A DNA stretch of 64,000 nucleotides from Paraburkholderia sp. ZP32-5 (GTDB taxonomy: Bacteria > Pseudomonadota > Gammaproteobacteria > Burkholderiales > Burkholderiaceae). The notes beneath the pieces are model-generated. The model had not been told where the DNA came from. It saw only the letters and a list, made by a program, of their open reading frames with translations, and ran no database searches. The stretch lies in the NCBI RefSeq assembly GCF_021390495.1, contig NZ_JAJEJP010000001.1, positions 620,001 through 684,000 of the forward strand, in the 5' to 3' direction. Made by a program: the position numbers and the translations under genes. Positions 37,911-47,274 of the stretch are shown here, piece after piece. How positions within the stretch are numbered: position 1 is the first letter of the stretch; every line of letters begins with the position of its first letter.

Positions 37911-39068
37911 TCACCCCGTCATCGCGACGCGCCGGTCGATCGACACCGACCACAGCGTCAGCAGCAACGCACCGAGCGCGGTCACGACGCCGACCCACGG
38001 CAATGTTGTCAGCGGCGCGCCCGCGCCGATCGCCATGCCGCCGAGCCACGCGCCGGTCGCGTTGCCGAGATTGAACGCGCCCTGGTTCAGCGTCGACGCC
38101 AGATTCGGCGCATGGCTCGCGCGATCGACGATCAGCATCTGCAGCGGCGGCACGATCGCGAACGCCAGTACGCCCCACACGAACACCGTCAGCATCGCCG
38201 GGATGCGCGCGTGCATCGTGCCCGCGAACACGCACAGGATCATCACGATCGCGAGCAGAAACGCGAGCAGCGACGGCATCAGACGCCAATCCGCGAGCTT
38301 GCCGCCGAGCGTGCTGCCGACGGTCAGGCCAAGGCCGAACAGCAGCAGCACCAGCGTGACCGCGTGCGGCGTGAAGCCGGTCACGTCTTCGAGAATCGGC
38401 GTGATGTAGGTGAAGGTCGAAAAGAGACTCGCCGACGCGAGCACGCTGATGCCCAGCACCATCAGCACCTGCGGGTTTTTCAGCACGCTGAATTCGCGCA
38501 CGAGGCTCGCCTTGTGCATCTCGATCTTCGCGGGCAGGCACACGGCGAGCGCGGCCGCCGCGATCACGCCGATGCCGGTCACCGCCCAGAAGGTCGCGCG
38601 CCAGCCGACCGCCTGGCCGAGCGCGGTGCCGAGCGGCACGCCGAGCACGTTGGCGAGCGTGAGGCCGGTGAACATCAGCGCGATGGCCTGCGCGCGGCGA
38701 TTCGGCGCGACGAGCCCCGCCGCGACCACCGAGCCGATGCCGAAGAATGCGCCATGACAGAACGCGGTGACGATGCGCGCGGCCATCAGCACCGCGTAGC
38801 CCGGTGCGATCGCGCACAGCAGATTGCCGACGATAAACACGCCGATCAGGCTCATCAGCGCCTTCTTGCGCGGCATATTGGCGACCGCGATCGCGACGAT
38901 CGGCGCGCCGATCGTGACGCCGAGCGCGTACGCGGATACCAGCATGCCGGCGGCCGGAATCGACACGGACAGATCGCGCGCGACATCGGGCAGCAGCCCC
39001 ATGATGACGAACTCGGTGGTACCGATTCCAAATGCGGCAACGGCAAGGGCAAGCAGGGGCAAAGGCAT
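37911..39068 (-). CDS. MFS efflux transporter (AraJ/YdhP-like)
   Basis: 385 residues from ATG 39068, directly at the first TM segment (MPLPLLALAVAAFGIGTTEFVIMGLLPDVARDL), which is the signature of the AraJ/sugar-efflux DHA1 branch. About 12 TM segments are visible. The ORF extends to 39347 but has no better start. The substrate is unknown (sugars or drugs). It is divergent from a chemoreceptor. Confidence 0.88.
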   Translation of the reverse strand: MPLPLLALAVAAFGIGTTEFVIMGLLPDVARDLSVSIPAAGMLVSAYALGVTIGAPIVAIAVANMPRKKALMSLIGVFIVGNLLCAIAPGYAVLMAARIVTAFCHGAFFGIGSVVAAGLVAPNRRAQAIALMFTGLTLANVLGVPLGTALGQAVGWRATFWAVTGIGVIAAAALAVCLPAKIEMHKASLVREFSVLKNPQVLMVLGISVLASASLFSTFTYITPILEDVTGFTPHAVTLVLLLFGLGLTVGSTLGGKLADWRLMPSLLAFLLAIVMILCVFAGTMHARIPAMLTVFVWGVLAFAIVPPLQMLIVDRASHAPNLASTLNQGAFNLGNATGAWLGGMAIGAGAPLTTLPWVGVVTALGALLLTLWSVSIDRRVAMTG

Positions 39069-39408
39069 GGTGATGACGGGATGTGGCGCGTGAAGCCGCG
39101 CCGGGAGCGACGCGCGGGCGTTGTCGTGGCAGCGACGCCCGCAGCGGGTAAGGGCAAAACAGTAGGGAATTCTACCTAAGAATCTGTTGCGAAATGAAGT
39201 TGGGGCCCGGCTAACCGACTTGGCGCGCTCTGGATGATGGCATTGGCGCCTAGGGGTTTTACAGGATAGGGCCTTCTTCCCGATCCGCCGATAGCGCAGA
39301 TGACTCTCCTTGAACTTCAACCGCCCTTGCGCACCGGGCGTTCCCATTCATCTGCGGCTTCGCATGGCGACCCCTCGCGATTTCCGTTCGTTCGAAATAG
39401 GATTCCCG
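39069..39408. other. Divergent promoter region of MFS and chemoreceptor genes
   Basis: About 340 bases. An AT-rich segment at 39155-39200 is the likely promoter area. No RNA or ORF is supported. Confidence 0.4.
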
Positions 39409-41028
39409 ATGCACAAACTCAGCTTTGCCCAAAAGCTCTGGCTGCCGCTGATCATCAGTCTCGTTGCCTTGCTTGCCGTCTCGGTATCGGCGGCGTGGCA
39501 GTCGCGCGAGATGCGCATCGAGGAGCGCAAGAACGATCTGACGAACATCGCGCACGTCGGACTCAGCATCGTGACGGAGTATGCGGCGCTCGCGCAAAGC
39601 GGCGCGCTGTCGGAGGCGGAGGCCCGCAAACAGGCGCTCGAACGTCTACGCGGTGTCCGCTATGGCGAAGACGGCTACTTCCTCGTGATCAACTCGAAGC
39701 CGCAGATGGTGATGCACGCGATCAAGCCGGCACTCGAAGGCCACGATCTCGCGGGCAACGCCGATGCCGATGGCCGCCACCATTACGTGACCTTCGCATC
39801 GGTCGCGCAGGCGCCGGCCGGCGGCTTCGTCGACTACGTATTCCCGCATCCGGGCGCGGCGCCCGCGCAGGCGGTCGGCAAGATCGGCTACGTGGTGCGC
39901 TACGCGCCATGGGACTGGATCATCGCGACCGGCGCCTATGTCGATGACATCAACACCGCGTTCATGGCGTCGCTGCGGTGGATCGCGGCGATTTTCCTCG
40001 CGGTGTCCGCGGTACTCGTCATGCTCGTCGTGTTGACGAACCGCAGCATCCTGCGCACGGTCGGCGGCGATCCGGGCTACGCGGCGCGCGTGGCGAGCGT
40101 CATCGCATCGGGTGACCTGACAGTGGCGATTCGCACGCGCGACGGCGATAACTCAAGCCTGCTCCGTGCGATGCAGCGCATGCGTGATGCGCTGACGGCC
40201 ACGATCGGCCAGATCAAGCAGGCGTCCGGCAACGTCGCGTCGGGCGCGAGCGAAATCGCGAACGGCAATACGGACCTGTCGTCGCGCACCGAGCGGCAGG
40301 CCGCTGCGCTGCAGGAAACGGCGTCGAGCATGGAGCAGATGACGGTGATGGTCCGCCGGACCGCGGACAACGCACGCACCGCGAGCGAGCTGTCGGCCGG
40401 CGCCGCGACGATCGCGAACCGCGGCGGCGACATGATCGCGCAGGCCGTCGCGGCGATGAAGGATATATCGAGCGAATCGGGCCGCATGGTCGAGATCATC
40501 TCGACGATCGAGGGCATCGCGTTCCAGACCAACATCCTCGCGCTGAATGCGGCGGTCGAAGCGGCACGCGCGGGCGAGGCGGGGCGGGGCTTCGCGGTTG
40601 TCGCGAGCGAGGTGCGCAGCCTGGCGCAACGTAGTGCGACGGCGGCCAAGGAAATTCGCGAGTTGATCAGTCATGCGGTCGACAGTGTCGGCAGTGGTGC
40701 GACGTTGGTCGAAAACACTGGCTCGACGATCTTCCAGGCTCGCAACGAGATCACGCGCGTGACCGGCTTCGTACAGGAAATAGCGGTGGCCGCGGCCGAG
40801 CAGAGCGCCGGCATCGAGCAGGTGAATCTGGCAGTCACGCAGATGGACGGCATGACGCAACAGAACGCGGCACTCGTCGAGCAGGCGGCGGCCGCGGCGC
40901 AGTCATTGAACGAGCAGGCGATCAGCCTGCAACGCGCGGCTGCGGCCTTCCGGGTCGGCGACGCCCACGCTGGCAGAGACGCTCCGTTTGAATCGGCTCC
41001 GGCGCCGCGCAGTACGGTGTTCGCGTAA
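39409..41028 (+). CDS. Methyl-accepting chemotaxis protein with single Cache (sCache_2) sensor
   Basis: 539 residues from ATG 39409 with AGGA upstream. TM1 is at residues ~10-30; a periplasmic single Cache domain carries the [20 protein letters not shown] and [21 protein letters not shown] motifs; TM2 lies near 190-210. A HAMP-like region and a long signalling coiled coil follow, with the hairpin tip [37 protein letters not shown]. It signals to CheA/CheW. sCache receptors of this sort bind small organic acids or amino acids; the ligand here is unknown. Confidence 0.95.
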   Translation: MHKLSFAQKLWLPLIISLVALLAVSVSAAWQSREMRIEERKNDLTNIAHVGLSIVTEYAALAQSGALSEAEARKQALERLRGVRYGEDGYFLVINSKPQMVMHAIKPALEGHDLAGNADADGRHHYVTFASVAQAPAGGFVDYVFPHPGAAPAQAVGKIGYVVRYAPWDWIIATGAYVDDINTAFMASLRWIAAIFLAVSAVLVMLVVLTNRSILRTVGGDPGYAARVASVIASGDLTVAIRTRDGDNSSLLRAMQRMRDALTATIGQIKQASGNVASGASEIANGNTDLSSRTERQAAALQETASSMEQMTVMVRRTADNARTASELSAGAATIANRGGDMIAQAVAAMKDISSESGRMVEIISTIEGIAFQTNILALNAAVEAARAGEAGRGFAVVASEVRSLAQRSATAAKEIRELISHAVDSVGSGATLVENTGSTIFQARNEITRVTGFVQEIAVAAAEQSAGIEQVNLAVTQMDGMTQQNAALVEQAAAAAQSLNEQAISLQRAAAAFRVGDAHAGRDAPFESAPAPRSTVFA

Positions 41029-41082
41029 GCGACCGGCGCGTTCCTTCGCCATTGCGTGCCGCGCAATGCGCGTACCCGCGCG

Positions 41083-41916
41083 TCAACCATCGCGCGGCGC
41101 GCCGCCGTCCGGTGTCAACGTATGACCGTGCCGCCCCGCGCCTGAAGCAAATCGCGCCGCGCCGGCCACGCCTTCTGCAAATACCGCGTCGTAACCGCCC
41201 GCGCCTTCGCGCCGCAGCGCCTCGGCGAGATCGTCGAGCGTGCTGTTTTCCAGCGCCGAGCGGCGATCGGCGAGCAGCGCGGCCTGGGCAAACGCGGCGA
41301 GTTCGGCGGCCAGTTGTTCGGCTGCGGCGCGTGCGTTGCCGTTCGGCACGACGCGATTGGCGAGTCCGAACGCGAGCGCTTCGCGCGCATTGATTGCGCG
41401 GCCCGTGAGAATCAGATCGAGCGCACGCGATAGCCCGATCAGACGCGGCAGCCGGATCGTGCCGCCATCGATCAGCGGAATGCCGACGCGCCGGCAGAAC
41501 ACGCCGAGCACCGCGTCTTCCTCGACGACGCGCAGGTCGCACATCGCCGCCAATTCCAGCCCGCCGGCCACCGCATAGCCGGCGATCGCGGCGATCACCG
41601 GCTTGCTGAAGTGCATGCGTGTCGGGCCCATCGGACCGGGGCCGCTGCCGTCCGCGTGCAGCTCGTTGCGGCGCGTGTCGTCGGCGAGCGCGCTCAGGTC
41701 CGCGCCCGCGCAAAACGTGCCGCCCGCGCCGAACAGCACCGCCGCGCGCCACGCGGGCTCCGCCTCGAAGCGCTGGAACGCGGCACAGAGCGCATCGGCA
41801 ACCTCGCGATCGACCGCATTTCGCCGCGCCGGCCGATCGAGCACGATTGTTGCGACGCCGTTGCCGTCATTCGACTCGATGCGCACGGCGCGATTGAAAT
41901 GTTCGGTGCTCGTCAT
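41083..41916 (-). CDS. Enoyl-CoA hydratase/isomerase family protein
   Basis: 277 residues from ATG 41916, with AAGG upstream. The crotonase fold is seen in GAGGTFCAGADLSAL (oxyanion hole), AIAGYAVAGGLELAAMCDLRVVEEDAVLGVF and GGTIRLPRLIG. The second catalytic Glu position reads GIPLIDGGT, where active hydratases often have E, so the reaction (hydration, isomerisation or other) is uncertain. It converges with the chemoreceptor gene. Confidence 0.88.
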   Translation of the reverse strand: MTSTEHFNRAVRIESNDGNGVATIVLDRPARRNAVDREVADALCAAFQRFEAEPAWRAAVLFGAGGTFCAGADLSALADDTRRNELHADGSGPGPMGPTRMHFSKPVIAAIAGYAVAGGLELAAMCDLRVVEEDAVLGVFCRRVGIPLIDGGTIRLPRLIGLSRALDLILTGRAINAREALAFGLANRVVPNGNARAAAEQLAAELAAFAQAALLADRRSALENSTLDDLAEALRREGAGGYDAVFAEGVAGAARFASGAGRHGHTLTPDGGAPRDG

Positions 41917-42005
41917 CGTTTGTACCTTGAAGATCGGCGTTTTCCTGCCGTTATGCAGGTGGCGCTGCGGCACGCTATGCAGCGTAACTAATTCATCAGG
42001 CCGTC

Positions 42006-42632
42006 ATGTTTCTTTCATATCGGACTCGTAGCGTTAGCGCTTTATTTACGCGCTGGCGGCTTTTCGCTAGCCTGCCGAGCCTGCCTTTGTCCTTGCCCTT
42101 GCCTGATTCATCGCCGGCCGCCGCGCCGGGTTGCGCCGGAACGGTGTGGCTCGTGCCGTTGCACGAGCATTCATGGTACGACCATGTGCGCCTGAAGCGC
42201 GTGTTCGTGACCGACGGCACCCGCCATCAGGTCGTGCTCGTCGATCTGCGCAAGCTGCTCATGTGCGCGGATCGCGACGACACCGACTATGTGCTGAAGC
42301 CGGTCGCCGAATGGCATGCCGGTAAAGTGCGCGGCATTCGCGAATTTCTCGATCCCGACAGCCCCCGCATTCCGCAGATGCCGTACGTGACGATCTCGAC
42401 GCGTCGCGCGCCGGGGCTGCTCGGCTGGCTCGGTGTCGAGCGCGAGGGCGTGGTCGCGTTTCGCAACGGCCAGCATCGCGCGCGCTACCTGGCCGACGCG
42501 GGCGCGCGCTGGTGTCCGGTCGAAGTGCACGAGCGCGAGGCGGCGTTGCTGCGCGAACTGTGCGGCGCGGCCGATGACGCCCGCACCGCGATTCGCGCGA
42601 TCCAGCAGGGCGGCGACGGCGGCAGCGTCTAG
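42006..42632 (+). CDS. Plasmid fertility inhibition factor-like protein
   Basis: 208 residues. The N-terminus is low-complexity (Leu/Pro/Ser-rich) and may not be the true start. The core (VWLVPLHEHSWYDHVRLKRVFV; MPYVTISTRRAPGLLGWLG; VAFRNGQHRARYLADAGARWCPVEVHE) has a ParB/sulfiredoxin-like pattern with GQHRARYL. I associate it with the plasmid fertility inhibition factor family of beta-proteobacteria, proteins that lower conjugation of other plasmids. A chromosomal copy beside a broken ldhA suggests acquisition by recombination. The family assignment is tentative. Confidence 0.55.
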   Translation: MFLSYRTRSVSALFTRWRLFASLPSLPLSLPLPDSSPAAAPGCAGTVWLVPLHEHSWYDHVRLKRVFVTDGTRHQVVLVDLRKLLMCADRDDTDYVLKPVAEWHAGKVRGIREFLDPDSPRIPQMPYVTISTRRAPGLLGWLGVEREGVVAFRNGQHRARYLADAGARWCPVEVHEREAALLRELCGAADDARTAIRAIQQGGDGGSV

Positions 42633-42705
42633 TCGTCCGTCGGCGCAATGCGGCGCGACGGCAGGCCGCGCGGTCACCCGCGTGGCTGCCGTCTAACCCG
42701 CCGCC

Positions 42706-43143
42706 CGTTTTGCCATGCAGATCGAAACCGAGCAGCCCATGTAGCGAGAAATCGCCCTCGCGGGTGCGCGCGACCGCGCGCGGCAAGCGCCGGTTCAGCG
42801 CGAGAATCAAACCGACCGCATGTTCGGCGACCGCGTGCGGCGAGTACGCGGGCACACGAGCGACCAGCATGCCGAGCCGCTCGGCCGCCGCGAGATCGAC
42901 GTGATTGAAGCCCGCCGAGCGCAGCGCGATCATGCGCGTGCCGCCCGCGTGAAGCTGTTCGAGCGTGGCCGCGTCGACCAGGTCGTTGACGAACGGGCAG
43001 ACCACGTCGTAACCGTGCGCGAGGATCGCGGTTTCGCTGTCGAGATGGGATTCCTGAAAGTGCAGTTCGTAGCCGTGCGCGGCATTGGCTTCGGTGAAGG
43101 TCTCGCTGTCGTACTGGCGGCTGCTGAACAGGATCATGCGCAT
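42706..43143 (-). pseudogene. D-lactate dehydrogenase, 5' fragment only
   Basis: About 146 residues match the N-terminal half of D-lactate dehydrogenases/2-hydroxyacid dehydrogenases (MRMILFSSRQYDSETFTEAN; RSAGFNHVDLAAAERLG; PAYSPHAVAEHAVGLILALNR; GLLGFDLHGKT). GGGAG lies upstream of the ATG at 43143. Right after HGKT, where the NAD-binding GxGxxG should begin, the homology stops; the continuing frame is only the antisense of the neighbouring gene. The cofactor-binding core is lost, so the product cannot be active. Confidence 0.82.
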
Positions 43144-43563
43144 ATCGGGCTCCCGGAAAGGCATCGCTTGAAGCATGTTTCAGAGGTGTCGTGCGAACTC
43201 GGTTTTCAGCAATGAAAAGGATATTGACAGAGGTGCTGAACTGCAATATTGCTTGACAGGTATTGCTGACGATGCACGGTTAATCATGCTGCGAGAACGC
43301 AGCCACGCGTGGATTATCTTTGACGATATCAGGCGTTTTCGCGACGAAGCGGTGGCGCTCGCATTTGCGTTTGCGGCAAATCAAACCGCCGCGCGGTTCT
43401 TCTTTCATCACGGCATTTTTCTGCTGGTCCGTTGCAGGTCATCCAATGCACGCTGTCTGAAACGGCATGGATGGAATCCGTGGGTGTGTCAGACGGGTTG
43501 ATCCGGTTTTGCAGCAGTCGGTGTTCTGCTTTCTGCTAATAACCTGTTAATCGGCGAGCCAAC
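43144..43563. other. Upstream region of the first AspT gene
   Basis: About 420 bases. A GTCTGA/TCAGAC inverted repeat (43455-43460 and 43489-43494) with a 28-base spacer lies ~70 bases ahead of the antiporter gene. A 108-codon ORF on the plus strand (43175-43501) has no recognisable sequence and is not called. Confidence 0.4.
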
Positions 43564-45246
43564 ATGATCGGTGAATTGCTGAGATCGCAGCCGGAAATCG
43601 CGCTTTTTGCCTGTCTCGCGATCGGCTATTTCATCGGTTCATTTCGCATCGGCCCGATCCGGCTCGGCGGCGTGTGCGGCACGCTGATCGTTGCGCTCGT
43701 GCTCGGCCAGAGCGGCGCGCGCATTTCTCCCGATCTGAAGAACATCGCGTTCGCGCTGTTCATCTTCGCGCTCGGCTTCACCGGCGGCCCGCAGTTCTTC
43801 GCGAACATCGGACGCGGCTGGCGTTATGGCGTGCTGTCGCTGGTCGAGATCGTCTCAGTGCTCGCGCTGATCATGATCGCGGTCAGCGTGATGCGGCTCG
43901 ACATCGGCACCGCGGCCGGCCTGCTCGCGGGCGCGGCGACCGAATCGGCGGTGATCGGCACCGCCTCCGAAGCGATCGCGAGACTCGGACTCGGCGACGC
44001 GGAAACGCTGCGTCTGCAGGCCAATATCGTGACCGCGTACAGCGTCAGCTACCTGTTTGGGTTGATCACGATCGTGCTGTTCACGAGCCAGTTCGCGCCG
44101 CTTCTGCTGCGTGTCAATCTGCGCGACGAAGCCGAGCGCGTATGGCGCCAGCTCGGCGGCGCGGGTGCCTTTAGCGAAGGGCAACGGGCGGCGGCACCGG
44201 CGCTCGTCGGCCGGGTGTTTCGCATCGGCGCGGCCGATGGCGTTACTGTGCGCGCGCTCGAAGAGCGCCACGGCTACAACCTGACGGTCGAACAGATCGA
44301 GCGCGGCGGCGCGAAGCTGCCGGTCGAACCGGAGCTGCGGCTCGCGGCCGGCGATCTGGTGCTGGTGGCCGGTCGGCGGGGTGCGATCGTCGAAGCGGCG
44401 GCCGGTCTCGGCGACGAAGTGGCCGGCGCGGATTTCGCGCAGTTCGTCGTCGAACGGCTCGATGTCGTGCTGACGCGGCGTGACGCGCACGGCATGACGG
44501 TCGCGCAGCTACGCGCGCAGGCGAAGCCGGAAAACGCGCGCGGCGTCTATATCGCGGCGGTCACGCGGCTCGAATCGACGATCCCCGCGCTGCCCGGCAC
44601 CGAACTCAATCGCGGCGACGTGCTGACGATCGTCGGCGCGAAAGCCGATGTCGAGCGCGGCGCGAAGCGGCTCGGCTACATCCTGCCCGCGACGCAGAAA
44701 ACCGACTTCGTTTATCTCGGCCTCGGCGTGCTGATCGGCATGGCGATCGGCCGGCTCGGCGGCACGATCGGCGGCGTGACGCTCGCGCTCGGCACCGGCG
44801 GCGGCTGTCTGCTGTCGGGGCTGCTGTTCGGCTGGGTCCGCTCGCGCCATCCGCTGATCGGCTCGCTGCCGTCGGCGGCCGCGCAGATCATCAAGGACTT
44901 CGGACTCGCCACCTTTATCGCGGCGGTCGGTCTGTCGGCTGGACCGGACGCGATCAAGCTGGTGCGCGAATACGGGCTCGCGCTGCCTGTAGCCGGCATT
45001 CTGATGGTGCTGGTGCCGGGGCTGCTGTCGCTGTGGATCGGTCATGCGCTGCTGAAGCTCGAAGCGCCGATGCTGCTCGGCGCGATCGCGGGCCAGCAGT
45101 GCAGCACGCCGGCGATCAGCGCGCTGGTCGGCGTGACCGGCAATTCGACACCGGTGATCGGCTACACGATCACCTACGCGCTGTCGAACATCCTGTTGCC
45201 TTTGATGGGGCCGGTGGTGGTCGGGCTTGCGGGCAAGCTTGGATAG
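43564..45246 (+). CDS. AspT/YidE-type aspartate:alanine antiporter (first copy)
   Basis: 560 residues, AspT architecture: an N-terminal five-TM half, a central cytoplasmic pair of TrkA-C (RCK_C) domains (~residues 205-375, GRVFRIGAADGVTVRALEE; RGDVLTIVGAKADVERG), and a C-terminal TM half with TDFVYLGLGVLIGMAIGRLGG and GQQCSTPAISALVGVTGNSTPVIGYTITYALSNIL. AspT exchanges aspartate in for alanine out, generating proton-motive force with AspD. It is followed by a second full copy, 177 bases downstream. Confidence 0.9.
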   Translation: MIGELLRSQPEIALFACLAIGYFIGSFRIGPIRLGGVCGTLIVALVLGQSGARISPDLKNIAFALFIFALGFTGGPQFFANIGRGWRYGVLSLVEIVSVLALIMIAVSVMRLDIGTAAGLLAGAATESAVIGTASEAIARLGLGDAETLRLQANIVTAYSVSYLFGLITIVLFTSQFAPLLLRVNLRDEAERVWRQLGGAGAFSEGQRAAAPALVGRVFRIGAADGVTVRALEERHGYNLTVEQIERGGAKLPVEPELRLAAGDLVLVAGRRGAIVEAAAGLGDEVAGADFAQFVVERLDVVLTRRDAHGMTVAQLRAQAKPENARGVYIAAVTRLESTIPALPGTELNRGDVLTIVGAKADVERGAKRLGYILPATQKTDFVYLGLGVLIGMAIGRLGGTIGGVTLALGTGGGCLLSGLLFGWVRSRHPLIGSLPSAAAQIIKDFGLATFIAAVGLSAGPDAIKLVREYGLALPVAGILMVLVPGLLSLWIGHALLKLEAPMLLGAIAGQQCSTPAISALVGVTGNSTPVIGYTITYALSNILLPLMGPVVVGLAGKLG

Positions 45247-45423
45247 CAGGGTGGCCGCATAGCCCAATTCACCGCTTTGCAGATTTGCCGGGGCAGCGTT
45301 GCCCGCCTCGCATTGCACCGCATCGCATCGCATCGCGCGCGAAAGATGAACCCGCGTGAAACGGCGCGCGCCACGAGCCCGCGCCGCATCCAGTAACCGT
45401 ATTGCCAACCAACCAGCGAGGGC

Positions 45424-47109
45424 ATGATGGACTGGCTACACAGCATCTTTCACAAATCACCCGAAATGGCGCTGTTCCTGTCGCTCGCGGCCGGCTACTT
45501 CATCGGTCAGATCAACTTCGGCAAGTTCCAGCTTGGGGGCGTGGGCGGTTCGCTGCTCGCGGCGGTCGTGATCAGCCAGGCGGGCGTGACGATCGACAAC
45601 GGCGTGAAGGCGGTGATGTTCGCTGTGTTCATCTACGCGGTCGGTTACGACTCGGGGCCGGGCTTCTTCAATTCGCTGAACCGCAAGACGCTGCGCGAAA
45701 TCGCGATGGCGGTGTTTCTCGCGGTCAGCGCGCTGATTACCGTGGTGGTGTGCGCAAAGCTGTTCCATCTGAACAAGGGGCTGGCGGCCGGGCTCGCGGG
45801 CGGCGCGCTCACGCAGTCGGCGATCATCGGCACCGCGGGCGATGCGATCGCGCGGCTCGGTCTGCCCGCCGACGAGGTCAAGTCGCTGCAATCGGACGTC
45901 GCGATCGCGTATGCGGTGACCTATGTGTTCGGCTCGCTCGGCGCGATCATCGTGTGCGTGAACATCCTGCCGAAATTCATGGGGCAGGGCTTGCGCGAGG
46001 CGTCGATCGAAGCGGAGCGCGAGCTGTCGTCCGGCGCGCCGTCGCATGGACCGGGGCAGGTGCTGGCGTTGCCCGAACTCGTGGGACGTACGTACAAGAT
46101 CGACTACAGCGCGGGCAAAACCGTGAAGGCAGTCGAGTCGCTGCACGAGGACATGCTGACGGTCGAGCGCATCAAACGCGACGGCCACGCAATCGAACCG
46201 ACACCCGATTTCACGCTGCGGGACGGCGACGTTGTGCTCGTCGTGGGCCGCCGCGAGGCGGTGGTCGCGTTCGGCGCGAACGGCAACGAGGTGGCCGACG
46301 CCGAGGACATCAGCGTCGTGATGCAGACGCGCGAGGCCGTGTTCACGCGCAAGGGCATGAATCACACGACGATCGCCGCGGCGCGTCAGATGATCGATCG
46401 CGACATGCGGCACGGCGTGTATCTGCAGGCGGTGTCGCGCGCCGGGCAGCCGCTGCCGGTGCTGCCGGACACCGAGTTGCAGCACGGCGACGTGATCACC
46501 TTCTACGGCTCGCCGAAAGACACCAAGCGCGCGGTCGATACCGCCGGCTACGAGCTGCCGTATAGCAACAAGACCGACTTCATCTACATGGGCGTCGGGC
46601 TCGTGATCGGTCTATTGATCGGCCTGATCGTCGTCAATGTCGGCGGCGTGCCGCTGACGCTCGGCTCGGGCGGCGGCTGCCTGCTCGCGGGCCTGCTGTT
46701 CGGCTGGATGCGCGGCAAGCATCCGATGTACGGCGTGATGCCGTCGGCCGCGTCGCAACTGCTGAAGGATTTCGGTCTCGCCGCGTTCGTCGCGGTGGTC
46801 GGGTTGAACTCCGGTTTGCAGGCGGTCGTGACGGTCAGGCAAAGCGGCTTGACGATCTTTCTGCTCGGCGTGTTCGTCACGCTGTTCCCGCTGCTGCTGA
46901 CGATGCTGTTTGGCCGCTACGTGCTGCGCTACAACAACGCGGCGATTCTGGCCGGTGCGCTGTCCGGCTCGCGCAGCGCGAACCCGGCGTTCGGCGGCGT
47001 GCTCGACAAGGCCGAGAGCGCGGTGCCGACTGTGCCGTTCGCGATCACGTATGCGATCGCGAACGTCGCGCTGACGCTGCTCGGGCCGCTGGTGGTCGGA
47101 CTGGTGTAG
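45424..47109 (+). CDS. aspT: Aspartate:alanine antiporter AspT (second copy)
   Basis: 561 residues, the same layout as the upstream copy but diverged in sequence: IINFGKFQLGGVGGSL-type N-terminal half, TrkA-C pair in the centre, and a C-terminal half with TDFIYMGVGLVIGLLIGLIVV and GALSGSRSANPAFGGVLDKAESAVPTVPFAITYAIANVAL. The close position to aspD makes this the likelier partner of the decarboxylase. Two ATGs in tandem (45424, 45427) are possible starts. Confidence 0.92.
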   Translation: MMDWLHSIFHKSPEMALFLSLAAGYFIGQINFGKFQLGGVGGSLLAAVVISQAGVTIDNGVKAVMFAVFIYAVGYDSGPGFFNSLNRKTLREIAMAVFLAVSALITVVVCAKLFHLNKGLAAGLAGGALTQSAIIGTAGDAIARLGLPADEVKSLQSDVAIAYAVTYVFGSLGAIIVCVNILPKFMGQGLREASIEAERELSSGAPSHGPGQVLALPELVGRTYKIDYSAGKTVKAVESLHEDMLTVERIKRDGHAIEPTPDFTLRDGDVVLVVGRREAVVAFGANGNEVADAEDISVVMQTREAVFTRKGMNHTTIAAARQMIDRDMRHGVYLQAVSRAGQPLPVLPDTELQHGDVITFYGSPKDTKRAVDTAGYELPYSNKTDFIYMGVGLVIGLLIGLIVVNVGGVPLTLGSGGGCLLAGLLFGWMRGKHPMYGVMPSAASQLLKDFGLAAFVAVVGLNSGLQAVVTVRQSGLTIFLLGVFVTLFPLLLTMLFGRYVLRYNNAAILAGALSGSRSANPAFGGVLDKAESAVPTVPFAITYAIANVALTLLGPLVVGLV

Positions 47110-47274
47110 CGCGCGGCGAAGTTTCGTCGCGTGCCGGGCGTGTGCGCTTATCAAGCGTCTATCACGCGCTTATCACGCATTTAGCGGGCATTTCATCGGC
47201 TCTCTCATGCCGGCCGCAACCGGGCGACCACTCGCCATGCCGGCGTCTTTCACCTGCTCACTGGAGAACGCATC

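Noticed and set aside
42259..42705. Apparent continuation of the D-lactate dehydrogenase frame
   Set aside because: After HGKT the sequence is Arg/Gly-rich and antisense to the fertility inhibition-like gene; it does not match the NAD-binding domain.
43175..43501. 108-codon ORF upstream of the first AspT gene
   Set aside because: No codon bias, no homology-like motif; overlaps probable promoter sequence.
45310..45345. Short GCATC tandem run between the AspT genes
   Set aside because: Only three or four copies and no feature nearby; probably chance or slippage.
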